Assembly: GCA_002497245.1 (NCBI GenBank)
Contig: DANB01000037.1
Coordinates: forward strand, 1,058 to 33,376
Direction: 5' to 3'
From: Euryarchaeota archaeon UBA439
Lineage (GTDB): Archaea > Thermoplasmatota > Poseidoniia > Poseidoniales > Thalassarchaeaceae
DNA: 32,319 nucleotides
The translations under genes were made by a program, and so were the position numbers. This document shows, piece by piece, positions 8,509-18,373 of the stretch. The notes under the pieces were generated by a model that saw only the letters and a list, made by a program, of their open reading frames with translations, had not been told where the DNA came from and made no database searches. Each line of letters begins with the position of its first letter. Position 1 is the first letter of the stretch.

Positions 8509-9330
8509 TTATTGAGAAGATTCTTGTTCCCATGTAGCCCATGGCATATCAGTATTTGAAACTCCTAAACCTGGCCCTGAGGGACCTAATGCTATTAATC
8601 CAACAGAATGTTCAGATGATATCAGTTCATTAATTCCCCAATTCAATGATTCTTCCATTGAATAAGTACTATCCTTTATTTTTTCATACACTTTGTTACT
8701 TAGAAGAGCTCTGGTAATGGCTTCACCTATTCCAGTGGCAGCTACTGCTAAGCCATCTTCTGCCCAAAAACCGGAACCAGGTAAGGGTACATCTCCAACT
8801 CTTCCTGGTGGGCGGAAACTACACCCCCCGGTACTTGTAGCAACAACAATCATTCCAGTACTATCTCTAGCTATAACGCCAACAGTATCTCCGGTTATTT
8901 CCATCTCAGGATCGCCTATTTGCCCCTTAGGAGCAACTCCAACCACTTTTCTCTTGACATGCCCCTTGTTGTCGGCCCATATTCTAGCACCATGAGAAGT
9001 CAACCCATTGATTTCTTCATCTAATAAATCGGCAGCAACTAAAATTGGATTAGGAGTATCTTCCATAGCAATAACAAAACCTACTTTTCCATCACCAGTC
9101 TGTATTGAAGCATCTGTTAATATTGAACCATCAGTACGCATTACACTACCGGTCCCTGCATTGAATACAGGGTCATCTTCCAAAATTACACATGCTTGAA
9201 CTGCCGCATCTAATGCATTCCCTCCAGAAATAAGTATATCTGCAGCTTTTTTAATTGCCAATTCAAGATTCGCTTGACGTGAAGGGCCAGGTCCTGCTCC
9301 TCCATGAGCAATTACTGCAGGAATTATCAT
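8509..9330 (-). CDS. Isoaspartyl peptidase / L-asparaginase (Ntn-hydrolase type)
   Basis: Family features are AHGGAGP at the N-terminus, NALDAAVQACVILEDDP, FNAGTGSV and the autocleavage site GDTVGVIARD. The Thr of GDTVG (residue 149 from this start) becomes the nucleophile after self-cleavage into alpha and beta subunits. Members hydrolyse isoaspartyl dipeptides and asparagine. The frame extends to an ATG at 9345, overlapping the MFS gene by 14 bases. I prefer the ATG at 9330 (MIIPAVIAHGG) because GGAG lies 9 bases upstream and the N-terminus then fits the family. It probably shares a transcript with the upstream MFS transporter, whose substrate is unknown. A second, unrelated asparaginase-type gene lies at 21417. 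Confidence 0.88.
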   Translation of the reverse strand: MIIPAVIAHGGAGPGPSRQANLELAIKKAADILISGGNALDAAVQACVILEDDPVFNAGTGSVMRTDGSILTDASIQTGDGKVGFVIAMEDTPNPILVAADLLDEEINGLTSHGARIWADNKGHVKRKVVGVAPKGQIGDPEMEITGDTVGVIARDSTGMIVVATSTGGCSFRPPGRVGDVPLPGSGFWAEDGLAVAATGIGEAITRALLSNKVYEKIKDSTYSMEESLNWGINELISSEHSVGLIALGPSGPGLGVSNTDMPWATWEQESSQ

Positions 9331-9331
9331 T

Positions 9332-10663
9332 TTAGATGTCTCCATTCATTTGTGAATTATTTTTAATTTTGATTTGTAGAATTAATGCTACAATGAAAAT
9401 TAGCCCCGCCACCCTGAAACAGGTATGGTAAGTCCATAAACCAATTCCTTCAACTGTCTCTGACCAGATATATGCTGCTAATAGAGGACCTATTATTCTC
9501 GCTAATGCGCTATATCCTTCTTGAGCACCCATTACTGCTCCTAATTCATATCCGGAATCATTAGTTGCAAAAGTGAGTAAGGAAGATTGTGTAGGAGAGA
9601 AAAGAGCGTTTCCGGTAGCCAATGCCGCTGAACTGAGGAAAACAAACCAACTAGCACTTGATGGGACGTAAGGTAAACTGGTAATTCCTAACCCACATAA
9701 TAAAGTCCCAAATAACATTAAATTCTTCATACTATATCTATCTGTTAATTTTCCAATTAAGCCACCTTGGATAATTACTCCTATAACGCCAATAAATGCA
9801 AATATCCAGCCATTCTGCATTTCACTAAAGCCAAGGCCACCATTTTCGATCTCCATGGCAGTAAAAAGTATGAAAGTTCCATGCATCATACTAAATCCAA
9901 ACATGAAAAGAAAATTGGCTAAAATTAGTGTAGATATCTGAGGAAATTTCAATACACTGATCAGATTATCGAAAATATTTCTAATTTCTTTCAAAGGAGA
10001 CTCTAATTGAATATCTCTAGATTCATTAGAAAGACTTTCTGGCAACCATATTATGGCCATGAATAAAGAAATTAGGGAAAGAATACTGGAAAATATACAG
10101 GGTAACAAATAAGGATATTTCAGCCAAAATGATGTATCAAAAATACCTCCAATACTTGTTGCTGGATCGGATAATAAACCTCCAATAAATGGACCTATCA
10201 TAAATCCAAGACCAAAAGCAGCACCTATCATTCCCATTCTTCTAGATATTTCACTAGGTTCACTTATATCTCCAATATAGGCCCTTGCTACTGCAATATT
10301 CCCATTACCTGCACCTGCTAAGAAACGAGCTAGAAGAGCCATAGAAAGACTCTGAGATAGCCCAAATACTATGAAAAATATCGAGTTTGAAATTAAACCG
10401 AAAATAATTATTGGTCTACGCCCATAGTTATCGCTAAGTGAACCAAGAATAGGAGTAAAAATAAACTGGGCTAGAGAATAACAAGATATTACAATCCCTA
10501 CCCATAAGTCTCTTCTTCCAATATCTACAATCCCTTCTGCTGAAGCTAAATCTTGAATAAAGTAAGTTAGAAACGGGATTACTATTGTGAAGCCTAACAT
10601 ATCAATTAGAACTACGAGAAACAAAATTCCCATAGGCGAATTCTTGCTCTGGTTAACTCCCAT
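9332..10663 (-). CDS. Major facilitator superfamily transporter, TetA/drug-efflux-like
   Basis: The 443-residue protein has about 12 hydrophobic segments. It carries MFS motif A in the loop after segment 2 (GSLSDNYGRRPI, about 74-85) and an LARFLAGAGNGNIAVA region like the antiporter motif of 12- and 14-helix exporters. The overall arrangement is closest to TetA-type proton antiporters, but the substrate cannot be assigned. An ATG start is used at 10663. It precedes the asparaginase gene on the same strand, with essentially no gap between them. No regulator gene is adjacent. Confidence 0.85.
   Translation of the reverse strand: MGVNQSKNSPMGILFLVVLIDMLGFTIVIPFLTYFIQDLASAEGIVDIGRRDLWVGIVISCYSLAQFIFTPILGSLSDNYGRRPIIIFGLISNSIFFIVFGLSQSLSMALLARFLAGAGNGNIAVARAYIGDISEPSEISRRMGMIGAAFGLGFMIGPFIGGLLSDPATSIGGIFDTSFWLKYPYLLPCIFSSILSLISLFMAIIWLPESLSNESRDIQLESPLKEIRNIFDNLISVLKFPQISTLILANFLFMFGFSMMHGTFILFTAMEIENGGLGFSEMQNGWIFAFIGVIGVIIQGGLIGKLTDRYSMKNLMLFGTLLCGLGITSLPYVPSSASWFVFLSSAALATGNALFSPTQSSLLTFATNDSGYELGAVMGAQEGYSALARIIGPLLAAYIWSETVEGIGLWTYHTCFRVAGLIFIVALILQIKIKNNSQMNGDI
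9340..9343 (-). promoter_or_regulatory. Shine-Dalgarno deciding the asparaginase start
   Basis: GGAG on the minus strand lies 9 bases before the ATG at 9330-9328 and overlaps the upstream candidate ATG at 9345. It favours the shorter 273-residue protein beginning MIIPAVIAHGG. Confidence 0.5.
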
Positions 10664-10704
10664 AATACAACCGTGCAGGTTTGACTCTTAGTTTTGAGGG
10701 AGAA

Positions 10705-12747
10705 TCAGGCTGACGGTTGTGTGTCTGCACTATTAGAAATGGTATCAATAACTAATGCTAATCTTTCTACTAAAGATACTTTATCTTCTGAACCAACAAG
10801 GGCATGTTTTAGCACCTCATCCAATGAGTCTACAGGAATAACATTGACCATAGATTCGTATTTCTCATCAATCAATACGTCTTGCAGATTAGAGCGAGGA
10901 ATGATAATAGTACCAATACCTGATTTAGCAGCAGCTTCTATCTTAGCAGATACACCACCTATTGGGAGTACTTCCCCTCTTATTGAAAGGGAACCGGTCA
11001 TTGCAAGATTCTGTTCAATAGGTAATCCTTCAAAGGCGCTTATGATAGCAGTAGCCATAGTTATCGATGCGCTATCTCCATCCACATTGTGAGTTCCCGG
11101 GAATTGAACATGAACATCGAAGTCCTTGATATCATTACCAGTTAGTTTTTTGACAACTGCACTGATGTTTGTTACAGATTCTTTAGCTAAATCAGATAGC
11201 CCCCCAGTAGCTATCACTTGTCCTGATCTACCATGCGCAGCAGTAACCATGGCTTCTACTGGCAGAACTACACCAGAATAATCAGAAAGTCCAGAATCAG
11301 CACCTAATACAGCTAATCCATTAACTCTACCAATTCTCTCACCTTTATTCACAATCATAGAGTAATCTGCTTGTCTTTCTAAATATCTGTCAGCAACTTG
11401 TTGTTCAAGCGGTTTAGCAATTGCTCTAGCTCGAATGACATGTGATGCTGTAGTAATTTCTGCATTTTCTTCTACTGCAAGATCTCCTGCAATTCGGATT
11501 AGGCCTCCTAATTCACGCAATCTAAGAGATAATTTCCCTCTACGGCCGCTACGTCTCTGAGCTTCCTTCAAAATTAATCCAATAGATTCAACATCGAAAT
11601 GAGGGATTGGTTTACCTGATGTTTTCTTTCTCTCATTAACAACTTCTTGAGATACGAAACGTATTAATCGGCGGCGATTCTTTTCAGTGTCCGGCATATC
11701 TGTATTAACATATACTTCATACCCGTATCCTCTGATTCTGCTCCTAAGAGCAGGATGCATGTTCTGTATACTGTCCAAGTTTCCAGCAGCAATTAGAATG
11801 AAATCGGTAGGAACTGGTTCGGACTTGGTTAACGCTCCTGATGAACGCTCGGAACGACCTGATATTGAAAGAGCCTTTTCTTGCATAGCAACTAGTAATG
11901 CTTGTTGTTCTTCCATTCGTAACATTCTAATTTCATCAATGTAAAGTACTCCCTTATTTGCTCTATGAACTGCACCAGGCTCAACTCTTTCATGAGCAGG
12001 AGTAGCTAAGTCTGCACCCGATTGAAATGGATCATGTCTTACATCTCCTAGTAGAGCCCCAGCAAGAGTCCCTGTGGCATCGATGAATGGAGGCTCTTCA
12101 TTACGCTCATGTTTAACTAGAAGTTTAGGTATATTTCCTTCATCTCCTGCTGTTAATCTACCTCTAAGGAAGAAGTAACCAAATATCAATAAAAATGAAC
12201 CGAAAATTAGAGTTAATATTTCGCCACTCGAAAGTGTTGCTAAGACTAAAGCTGCGCCGACAATTAAAACTATGAATAACAGTGTGCGATTTGTTCTTTC
12301 TCTTTGCTGTCTAATCAAAGCTTTACGTTCGGAAATAATCCTCGAGCCTCTACCTGCTGGAACGGTCCTTACCTTAGGTTCATTTTCATCATCTTGATTA
12401 CGATAAACTAAGATATCCTCGAGTTGTTCTTTAGGAAGAAACTCTGTCATTGAACGTGCTAACATAGACTTACCAGTTCCGGGTTCTCCAACCATTATGA
12501 CATGCCTTCTCTGCTCTGCAGCCTTGCGCACAACTATTGAAGCCGCTTCTTGACCTATCACTTGGTCGACTAAATTTTTTGGAATCGGAACGTCTGCTGT
12601 TGAATTTATATCTACATCCTTTATCCATTCTTCAACAGGGATCTGACATACTGGATCTTTTTCTTCTGCAACACCAAAAGCAGAACCATCTTCCCAGCTC
12701 TCAAGAGGGTTTTCCTCGGCTAATGATTCATCTACTTCGTCTGACAA
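10705..12747 (-). CDS. lonB: Membrane-anchored ATP-dependent protease LonB
   Basis: The order is that of archaeal LonB: AAA+ Walker A GEPGTGKS (87-94), two membrane segments inserted in the ATPase domain (about 155-172 and 177-196), Walker B GVLYIDE (266-272), then a C-terminal Ser-Lys protease domain. The catalytic Ser is in GDSAS (S559) and the catalytic Lys in GGVSAKIEAA (K602). The enzyme degrades misfolded or regulatory proteins at the inner face of the membrane. The start is a TTG at 12747, with GGGAG 4 bases upstream; an alternative start cannot be excluded because the first 50 residues are variable and acidic. The gene ends 41 bases before the MFS gene. Confidence 0.95.
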   Translation of the reverse strand: MSDEVDESLAEENPLESWEDGSAFGVAEEKDPVCQIPVEEWIKDVDINSTADVPIPKNLVDQVIGQEAASIVVRKAAEQRRHVIMVGEPGTGKSMLARSMTEFLPKEQLEDILVYRNQDDENEPKVRTVPAGRGSRIISERKALIRQQRERTNRTLLFIVLIVGAALVLATLSSGEILTLIFGSFLLIFGYFFLRGRLTAGDEGNIPKLLVKHERNEEPPFIDATGTLAGALLGDVRHDPFQSGADLATPAHERVEPGAVHRANKGVLYIDEIRMLRMEEQQALLVAMQEKALSISGRSERSSGALTKSEPVPTDFILIAAGNLDSIQNMHPALRSRIRGYGYEVYVNTDMPDTEKNRRRLIRFVSQEVVNERKKTSGKPIPHFDVESIGLILKEAQRRSGRRGKLSLRLRELGGLIRIAGDLAVEENAEITTASHVIRARAIAKPLEQQVADRYLERQADYSMIVNKGERIGRVNGLAVLGADSGLSDYSGVVLPVEAMVTAAHGRSGQVIATGGLSDLAKESVTNISAVVKKLTGNDIKDFDVHVQFPGTHNVDGDSASITMATAIISAFEGLPIEQNLAMTGSLSIRGEVLPIGGVSAKIEAAAKSGIGTIIIPRSNLQDVLIDEKYESMVNVIPVDSLDEVLKHALVGSEDKVSLVERLALVIDTISNSADTQPSA

Positions 12748-12820
12748 GCGACTCCCTCGGGATTAGTCCTGTAAGTCTGACCTTCTTGAAGGTGCGTCAT
12801 AGAAGCATTAGCGGAAATAT

Positions 12821-15800
12821 TCACTTTTGGCGTCGAATATACTCTTCTCCATAGTAATGCCACTGTTCCATAGACCAACCCGCAGGTAAGCCGCTATCAG
12901 GCAATTTAGGCACCATTGGAGGTGGTGGAGGGAGCCTTCTAGACTGATTATCTGATGTTTTTTTATCCATTAATTCAATTGGAGCATGTGAAGTATATTG
13001 GGATTGTTCAGCCACTCTCTTTTTTCTTCTCAAGATTGAAGCTGTTGAAAGAGATAAGATTAACATAAATAGTACTAAGAAACTTAACAATCCTGTAATC
13101 ATCAAAGGAGATAATTTGGTACTTGAAGATTCTTCATCGACACTTGGATTTTCATCAATTACTAACTCAGGTAGTGTAGCATAAATCTTGTAAGTTTCAT
13201 CTGTAACTCTATCCATTCCATCTTGGTCAACGGCTCGAACAGTGAATGTCATATAATCGCCGATACCCAATCCTTCTCCGCTGATATGATTCACAATAAA
13301 TGGCCCTAGATTATGAGAAATACCCGAGGTGTGACATATCCCCGTAACAGAATTACAAATGCCCCAGAATACAGATATCTGAGATAATTCTAAAACGCCT
13401 ACATTGGTAATAGTAACTGAAGGATTTGTGTAATAGTCAGTTGTATCAATAGAAATTGTGAAATCCCCACTTGAACCATATTCCCAGACTAAAGGTAAAT
13501 CGTCAACAACATTAACAGTAATAATTGAGTAAGAAGAAAATCCGTGCCTATCTTCAGCAGTAACATTTACTATCTGAATTCCAGGTTCTTGCCAAGACAT
13601 GATTAAATTACCCGTTATTGGATTCCACTGAGTTGCACCGGGTACTTGATTCTCCACAACTACCCAAATTTCGTCATCAGAATTATCGACATCAGATATT
13701 CTTTCTAGTAAATTGACAGAGTAAGTATCTCCTGTTTGTATATCGATTTCTTCAATATCTGTTAAATCAATTCTTGGTGCATCATTTACGTTAAGTACAT
13801 GGAAGGTTACTACTGTATCTGAGAACTTCTCGCCATCACTAGCCCTAACTAAAATATCTACTATTCCAAAATCATCATCATTCAAAGCAACTACTGATAA
13901 AGAATGACCATTTAAATTTGCTTCGACCAAGGTTTCATCAGACACATCAATTATTGATAATGAGAGACCTGCTACAGGCACAGGATTGCCGGCATCATTT
14001 GTATCAGATAGATAATTTGTGAAGGTAATACTTCCATAACCACCTTCATCAAATGATTGTGTATTAATGGGAGACCATCTTGGAGCACCATTCTCAATTA
14101 CATTGAATAAAATTAATCCGGAATTAACATCATCTCCATCATCAACATTGAAGTAAATGCCTTGAGGTAATGCATTACCGTGGCTATCTCTGATAACTTG
14201 TGTAAATTTAACTGACAATTCTAGATTCACTGGATCCCATGACAAAAATTCATTATCTGTACTCGAAATATCTAGAAGATGAAGAGGGGTCTCTGCATCG
14301 CTGATTAAACCTAATATAGACACTTTTTCTTCATTATCTACCTTAACAGTAGGCATTCCTGAATACTGATCATCACTACTTGAATAAATAGATGGTAGAG
14401 CGTTTTGAAGCACGAATGCATTTTCTGAAATTAACCACTCGCTATTTTGTCCTCCGGCATCTGTCCACATTACTCTGAGATCATAATAACCAACTTCTGA
14501 GGTTAATTCGGTATTAATTGAAAATAAGTACCTTGCATTACCGCCAGTTCCAATTATCTCAATACTCCCAATCCATGCATCGTCCCAAGAACTTGAACCT
14601 GCCTCTGAATAATGTAGCGTAGGGAACATTGATTCAACTGTATCAACTAAATCATTTGATAACGCACTAACTTCAAATTGTATAGTACTGCCTCTATTCA
14701 CATTAGGAGATGAAACCGAGGTAGGAGTAATAGGGACAGGAGGTAAATCATGTAAACCTGCCACATCTTGATAATTATTGCTTGCAATTCTATCCCCCTC
14801 TAAATCTGAAAGTCTAGCCCTAAATACGGAGGTCCCAGATGGCGACATTGTAATTGAAGAAGTATCAAAGTTTGTTGTTAATATTCGAGTGGAACCAGGT
14901 GCAATATTATTATTCAATGAAAAAGTAGAGATTAATTGTTCTTCTACTCCATCTAGATAATACATACTAATTTGACCTCCTTCTGAATATGATTCAACAC
15001 CATTATTCCTAATAGTGGTCTGTAAGACAATATCGTCGCCTTGAACAAAACCGGGATCACCCTGAATGATAAAATCAGATATCCCTATGTCTACCAATGG
15101 AGCCATATCTAAATCAACTGCTGCATAGAAATTATTGTAAGTCGTATGAGGCCCATCCATAAGTGCAATTACTGGCCAAAAATTCTCAAATTGAGTATTT
15201 CCACCTGAGGCTCTAACAGTACTCAATGGTTTATCCCAAGAAAGTTCAGCAGGGGAACCAGGAGATAGAACGACTTGTTCAAACCCATTATTATCACTGT
15301 TCAATAACCAAGATCTCCAAACATGATGTGGTTTGTATCCATCATCATAGTTTTCGGCTCCGGAATGCTCAGTCACAGCAGCATATACGTACACTGAAAC
15401 AGAGGGGAGAGATCCTAAGTACGAGATAGTTAAGTCAGTAGTAACCGTATCTCCAGAAGTGTCCAAGGAAGTAGAAAGTTCCATAGAAAAATCTGTTGAA
15501 GATGGAGACATACATCCACCAGCTGTAAAATCACTATCGTAGAAATTTGTTCCGCCAGCACCTACTTTGTAACAAGAGCCTGCTTGTTCATCTGCAAAAG
15601 AAAATGTAGGATAACCACTAGAAGCGCCCATTACATGATTTCTCCTAGAACCTGAGCTACCAATTGAATCAGATGGCCACCCAGTACCAGATCCTTCGAA
15701 AAAGGAAACATAAGTGAAATCTTCCGGATTAGATGTTTTCAGATTGTTAAGAGAAGGGGATGCGCTACTCATACAAGGCCCACACCAATGAGCACCTACA

Positions 15801-15982
15801 TATTCACCAAATACTGTATGCCCAGGACTGGTGGCGAAAAGAGGCAATTCCTCCTTTTCAAGCTCATTAGATTGAGAAGTTCCTTGCTGATCTAAATCAA
15901 AAAGACCCCCTAGAGTCATAATAACCATCAATGATATCATGGCGGCAGCCAAGACTGAACTGTACAATTTGTTACTTGACAC
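12821..15982 (-). CDS. Large secreted, membrane-anchored protein with a thioredoxin-like CGPC domain and Ig/cadherin-like modules
   Basis: The 1053 residues begin with a signal-like hydrophobic segment (about 5-28). A thioredoxin-like region follows with GAHWCGPCMSS (CGPC at 67-70) and a later GYPTF cis-Pro-like turn, resembling the Omp28/thioredoxin-fold surface proteins. Next come beta-rich modules: a CARDB-like segment and repeated cadherin/Ig-like units with VNDAPRIDL and VTAEDRHG signatures. Residues about 957-985 form a C-terminal membrane helix ending RRKKR. A short cytoplasmic tail carries a poly-Pro run and ends GLPAGWSMEQWHYYGEEYI. The layout implies an exposed ectodomain that could act in thiol redox or adhesion (inference). 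The start is a GTG at 15982. Confidence 0.82.
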   Translation of the reverse strand: MSSNKLYSSVLAAAMISLMVIMTLGGLFDLDQQGTSQSNELEKEELPLFATSPGHTVFGEYVGAHWCGPCMSSASPSLNNLKTSNPEDFTYVSFFEGSGTGWPSDSIGSSGSRRNHVMGASSGYPTFSFADEQAGSCYKVGAGGTNFYDSDFTAGGCMSPSSTDFSMELSTSLDTSGDTVTTDLTISYLGSLPSVSVYVYAAVTEHSGAENYDDGYKPHHVWRSWLLNSDNNGFEQVVLSPGSPAELSWDKPLSTVRASGGNTQFENFWPVIALMDGPHTTYNNFYAAVDLDMAPLVDIGISDFIIQGDPGFVQGDDIVLQTTIRNNGVESYSEGGQISMYYLDGVEEQLISTFSLNNNIAPGSTRILTTNFDTSSITMSPSGTSVFRARLSDLEGDRIASNNYQDVAGLHDLPPVPITPTSVSSPNVNRGSTIQFEVSALSNDLVDTVESMFPTLHYSEAGSSSWDDAWIGSIEIIGTGGNARYLFSINTELTSEVGYYDLRVMWTDAGGQNSEWLISENAFVLQNALPSIYSSSDDQYSGMPTVKVDNEEKVSILGLISDAETPLHLLDISSTDNEFLSWDPVNLELSVKFTQVIRDSHGNALPQGIYFNVDDGDDVNSGLILFNVIENGAPRWSPINTQSFDEGGYGSITFTNYLSDTNDAGNPVPVAGLSLSIIDVSDETLVEANLNGHSLSVVALNDDDFGIVDILVRASDGEKFSDTVVTFHVLNVNDAPRIDLTDIEEIDIQTGDTYSVNLLERISDVDNSDDEIWVVVENQVPGATQWNPITGNLIMSWQEPGIQIVNVTAEDRHGFSSYSIITVNVVDDLPLVWEYGSSGDFTISIDTTDYYTNPSVTITNVGVLELSQISVFWGICNSVTGICHTSGISHNLGPFIVNHISGEGLGIGDYMTFTVRAVDQDGMDRVTDETYKIYATLPELVIDENPSVDEESSSTKLSPLMITGLLSFLVLFMLILSLSTASILRRKKRVAEQSQYTSHAPIELMDKKTSDNQSRRLPPPPPMVPKLPDSGLPAGWSMEQWHYYGEEYIRRQK

Positions 15983-15993
15983 TAATTTAACGC

Positions 15994-16012
15994 TTATACC
16001 AATATGGTATAA
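15994..16012. promoter_or_regulatory. Perfect 7-base inverted repeat in a divergent promoter region
   Basis: TTATACC and GGTATAA arms flank the spacer AATAT, in the 118-base gap between the surface-protein gene (-) and trmI (+). The right arm lies about 24-30 bases upstream of the surface-protein GTG, where a TATA box would sit for a leaderless transcript. The symmetry could reflect an operator or simply paired TATA-like elements. No bound factor can be named. Confidence 0.35.
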
Positions 16013-16100
16013 CCTTATCTAAGATTTGTTTTTATTATGAATCAAAAAACCTAATTTACAATCGAATGACTTGATATCATGAAACCTTTGCGTAGAATCA

Positions 16101-16913
16101 ATGGCCGGAATCAAGGACCTAGATTGGGTGGCTCTAAGAGAAGACGATGGAAGAGCCTATTTGTTGCAAAAAAAACCCGGAGAAATCAAGATAAAAGGAC
16201 TAGGAAGATTTGATTCCGAACAACTATTATCGGGACACTCGATCGGTGAGAGGATAAAAGTTGGTCAAAAATCACTAACTATTGCCAAAGCAGCTCTTCC
16301 TGAAGCACGACGTAACATGGTTAGAAGAGCTCAAACTATAGGTATAAAAGACTCTGGTTTCTTAATTTCTTGGCTAGGAATTGGAGTCGGGAGTCGAGTA
16401 CTAGAAGGAGGTCATGGTTCTGCTGGTCTTGCTATGAACATAGCTAATGTATTAGGAAATAGCGGGACTCTGATTTCTGTAGAAGTTCGAGATGAACATG
16501 CCGATGTCGGAAAACAAAATATGGATAGATTAGAGGAAATACTACCAGAGTTTCCTAATTGGCATCTGATTGTTGATGATTTATCTAATATTACTGATCG
16601 TGTGAAAGAAATTTGTTTCGAAATAGATGCCGCTATAATTGATATGGCAGAGCCTTGGACCGTCTTGAAATCAATAGTTCCTTGCCTTAGAGTTGGAGGA
16701 AGAATTGCATGTTATTGTCCAACTTCATCACAATTAGAAAAATCTTGGAATGGTTGCGAAGAAGAAAAATTGAATATAGAATGGGCTGGAGAAATTATCG
16801 AAAGAAAATGGAGTAAAGCAAGTAAAGGAGGAGTTAGGCCAGGGAATCAACCAATGGGACATACAGCATTTTTACTAATTGCAACTAAATTAGCATCTGA
16901 GGAAGAAGAATAG
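16101..16913 (+). CDS. trmI: tRNA (adenine-N1)-methyltransferase TrmI family
   Basis: The 270-residue protein has a short N-terminal beta domain (about 1-65), then a Rossmann methyltransferase domain. The SAM-binding motif is RVLEGGHGSAGLAM (about 99-112), followed by the acidic strand end ISVEVRDEHADVGKQNM. Archaeal TrmI makes m1A at positions 57 and/or 58 in the T-loop of tRNA, which stabilises the tRNA. The ATG at 16101 lacks a strong Shine-Dalgarno, consistent with a leaderless transcript. It heads the plus-strand gene train, and aspS follows after 35 bases. Confidence 0.9.
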   Translation: MAGIKDLDWVALREDDGRAYLLQKKPGEIKIKGLGRFDSEQLLSGHSIGERIKVGQKSLTIAKAALPEARRNMVRRAQTIGIKDSGFLISWLGIGVGSRVLEGGHGSAGLAMNIANVLGNSGTLISVEVRDEHADVGKQNMDRLEEILPEFPNWHLIVDDLSNITDRVKEICFEIDAAIIDMAEPWTVLKSIVPCLRVGGRIACYCPTSSQLEKSWNGCEEEKLNIEWAGEIIERKWSKASKGGVRPGNQPMGHTAFLLIATKLASEEEE

Positions 16914-16948
16914 ATTTGATTCATAACCAAGTATTCCTTCGGCAAACC

Positions 16949-18358
16949 ATGAGAGACAGTAGCCAATGGGAACCTACATCTTACAGGACACATACAATAG
17001 GGCAAATTGTTAGTGAAGGAGCATCATTAGTAGGCGAAGAAGTAAGTATCGCAGGATATGCAGAAACCATACGTGGTAGAGGCGCTATATGCTTCCTAAT
17101 GCTAAGAGACGGTACAGGACATATTCAGGCATTTCTGAAAAAGGATAATATGAATCCGGAAACTTTTGATTTAATACAATCATCTACTAGAGAGTCAACT
17201 ATTCAAGTAACTGGTTTAGTGGCTCAAAAAAGGCCTCCGAAGGTAGCAGAAGGCGAGCCAGTGCCACCTCCAGAATATGAAGTAAATGTGACTTCAGGGC
17301 AGATATTAGCGGAAGCAGCAACTCCATTACCAGTGGGAATAATTGATGATGTTAAAATCGGATTAGATATTAGATTGGATAATAGACATTTAGATTTGAG
17401 AAGAGCTCATGTGAATGCAATGTTTCAACTAAGGAGCAAAGTACTTCAGTACGGCAGAGAACACTTAATCAAAGAAGGTTTCATGGAAATGAATAGTCCT
17501 AAGATTATTGCAAGTGCATCAGAGGGAGGGACTAATCTATTCCCTATGATGTATTTTGATACACCGGCTTTCCTCAGTCAATCACCTCAACTTTACAAAC
17601 AATTAGCAGTTCTGGGAGGGTTGGAAAGAGTTTTTGAAATTGGTCCAGCATTTAGAGCCGAGAAACACGATACTTACAGACATTTGAATGAATTTATATC
17701 TTTTGATATTGAAGGCGCATGGATGAATGATGAAGATGTAATGGGGGTTCAGGAAAGAATGATCCATCATATCTGGTCTTCTGTTTATGAAAATGACCAA
17801 AATTTAATTGATGTAATTAACGAATATAAAGTTAGCCAAGGCGAAGAAAAAATTACTGTTGAAGTGCCAGAACTACCATTCCCGAGAATACCTTATTCTG
17901 AGGCAATAGAAATTGTCAAGAATGGGGGCGGAGACATAGAATGGGGAGACGATATTGAGAGCCATCATTGTGACTTGATTGCTGCAACATATCCTGGCTT
18001 TCATTTTCTTCCAAGGTGGCCAATGGCAATGAAACCATTCTATATTTACCATAATAAAAATGAGAAAAGTGATTCAGGTGGACAACTGAGTAGAGGTTTT
18101 GATCTTAATTATGGTAGAGATGAGATGACCAGCGGTGGACAAAGAGAACATAGAGTGGATGTACTTGAGCAGAATCTCAGAGATATGAATCTCAATCCAG
18201 AAGATTTTACTTTCTATACTGATGGTTTTCGTTATGGAGCACCTCCACATGCGGGTTGGGGCTTAGGAGTAGCAAGATTATTGATGGTTCTTACGGGAGC
18301 AGGGAATGTTCGTGAAGTAGTCTTATTCCCTCGAGACAGGACGAGAGTTACGCCTTGA
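16949..18358 (+). CDS. aspS: Aspartyl-tRNA synthetase (archaeal type, class IIb)
   Basis: An N-terminal OB-fold anticodon domain (about 25-130) is followed by the class II core. Archaeal AspRS signatures are RHLDLRRAHVNAMF, SPKIIASASEGGTNLFP, FLSQSPQLYKQL, motif 2 FRAEKHD (235-241) and motif 3 GWGLGVARLLM near the end. The SASEGGTNLFP and SQSPQLYKQ patterns fit AspRS rather than AsnRS. No gatCAB or asnS gene is in the window, so whether it also charges tRNA-Asn is open. The frame is open from a TTG at 16916, but the ATG at 16949 matches family length (469 residues). Confidence 0.93.
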   Translation: MRDSSQWEPTSYRTHTIGQIVSEGASLVGEEVSIAGYAETIRGRGAICFLMLRDGTGHIQAFLKKDNMNPETFDLIQSSTRESTIQVTGLVAQKRPPKVAEGEPVPPPEYEVNVTSGQILAEAATPLPVGIIDDVKIGLDIRLDNRHLDLRRAHVNAMFQLRSKVLQYGREHLIKEGFMEMNSPKIIASASEGGTNLFPMMYFDTPAFLSQSPQLYKQLAVLGGLERVFEIGPAFRAEKHDTYRHLNEFISFDIEGAWMNDEDVMGVQERMIHHIWSSVYENDQNLIDVINEYKVSQGEEKITVEVPELPFPRIPYSEAIEIVKNGGGDIEWGDDIESHHCDLIAATYPGFHFLPRWPMAMKPFYIYHNKNEKSDSGGQLSRGFDLNYGRDEMTSGGQREHRVDVLEQNLRDMNLNPEDFTFYTDGFRYGAPPHAGWGLGVARLLMVLTGAGNVREVVLFPRDRTRVTP

Positions 18359-18373
18359 TGAGATGAGATTAAT

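Noticed and set aside
16916..16948. TTG start giving AspRS 11 extra residues
   Set aside because: The extension has no family match and no Shine-Dalgarno; the ATG at 16949 fits archaeal AspRS length.
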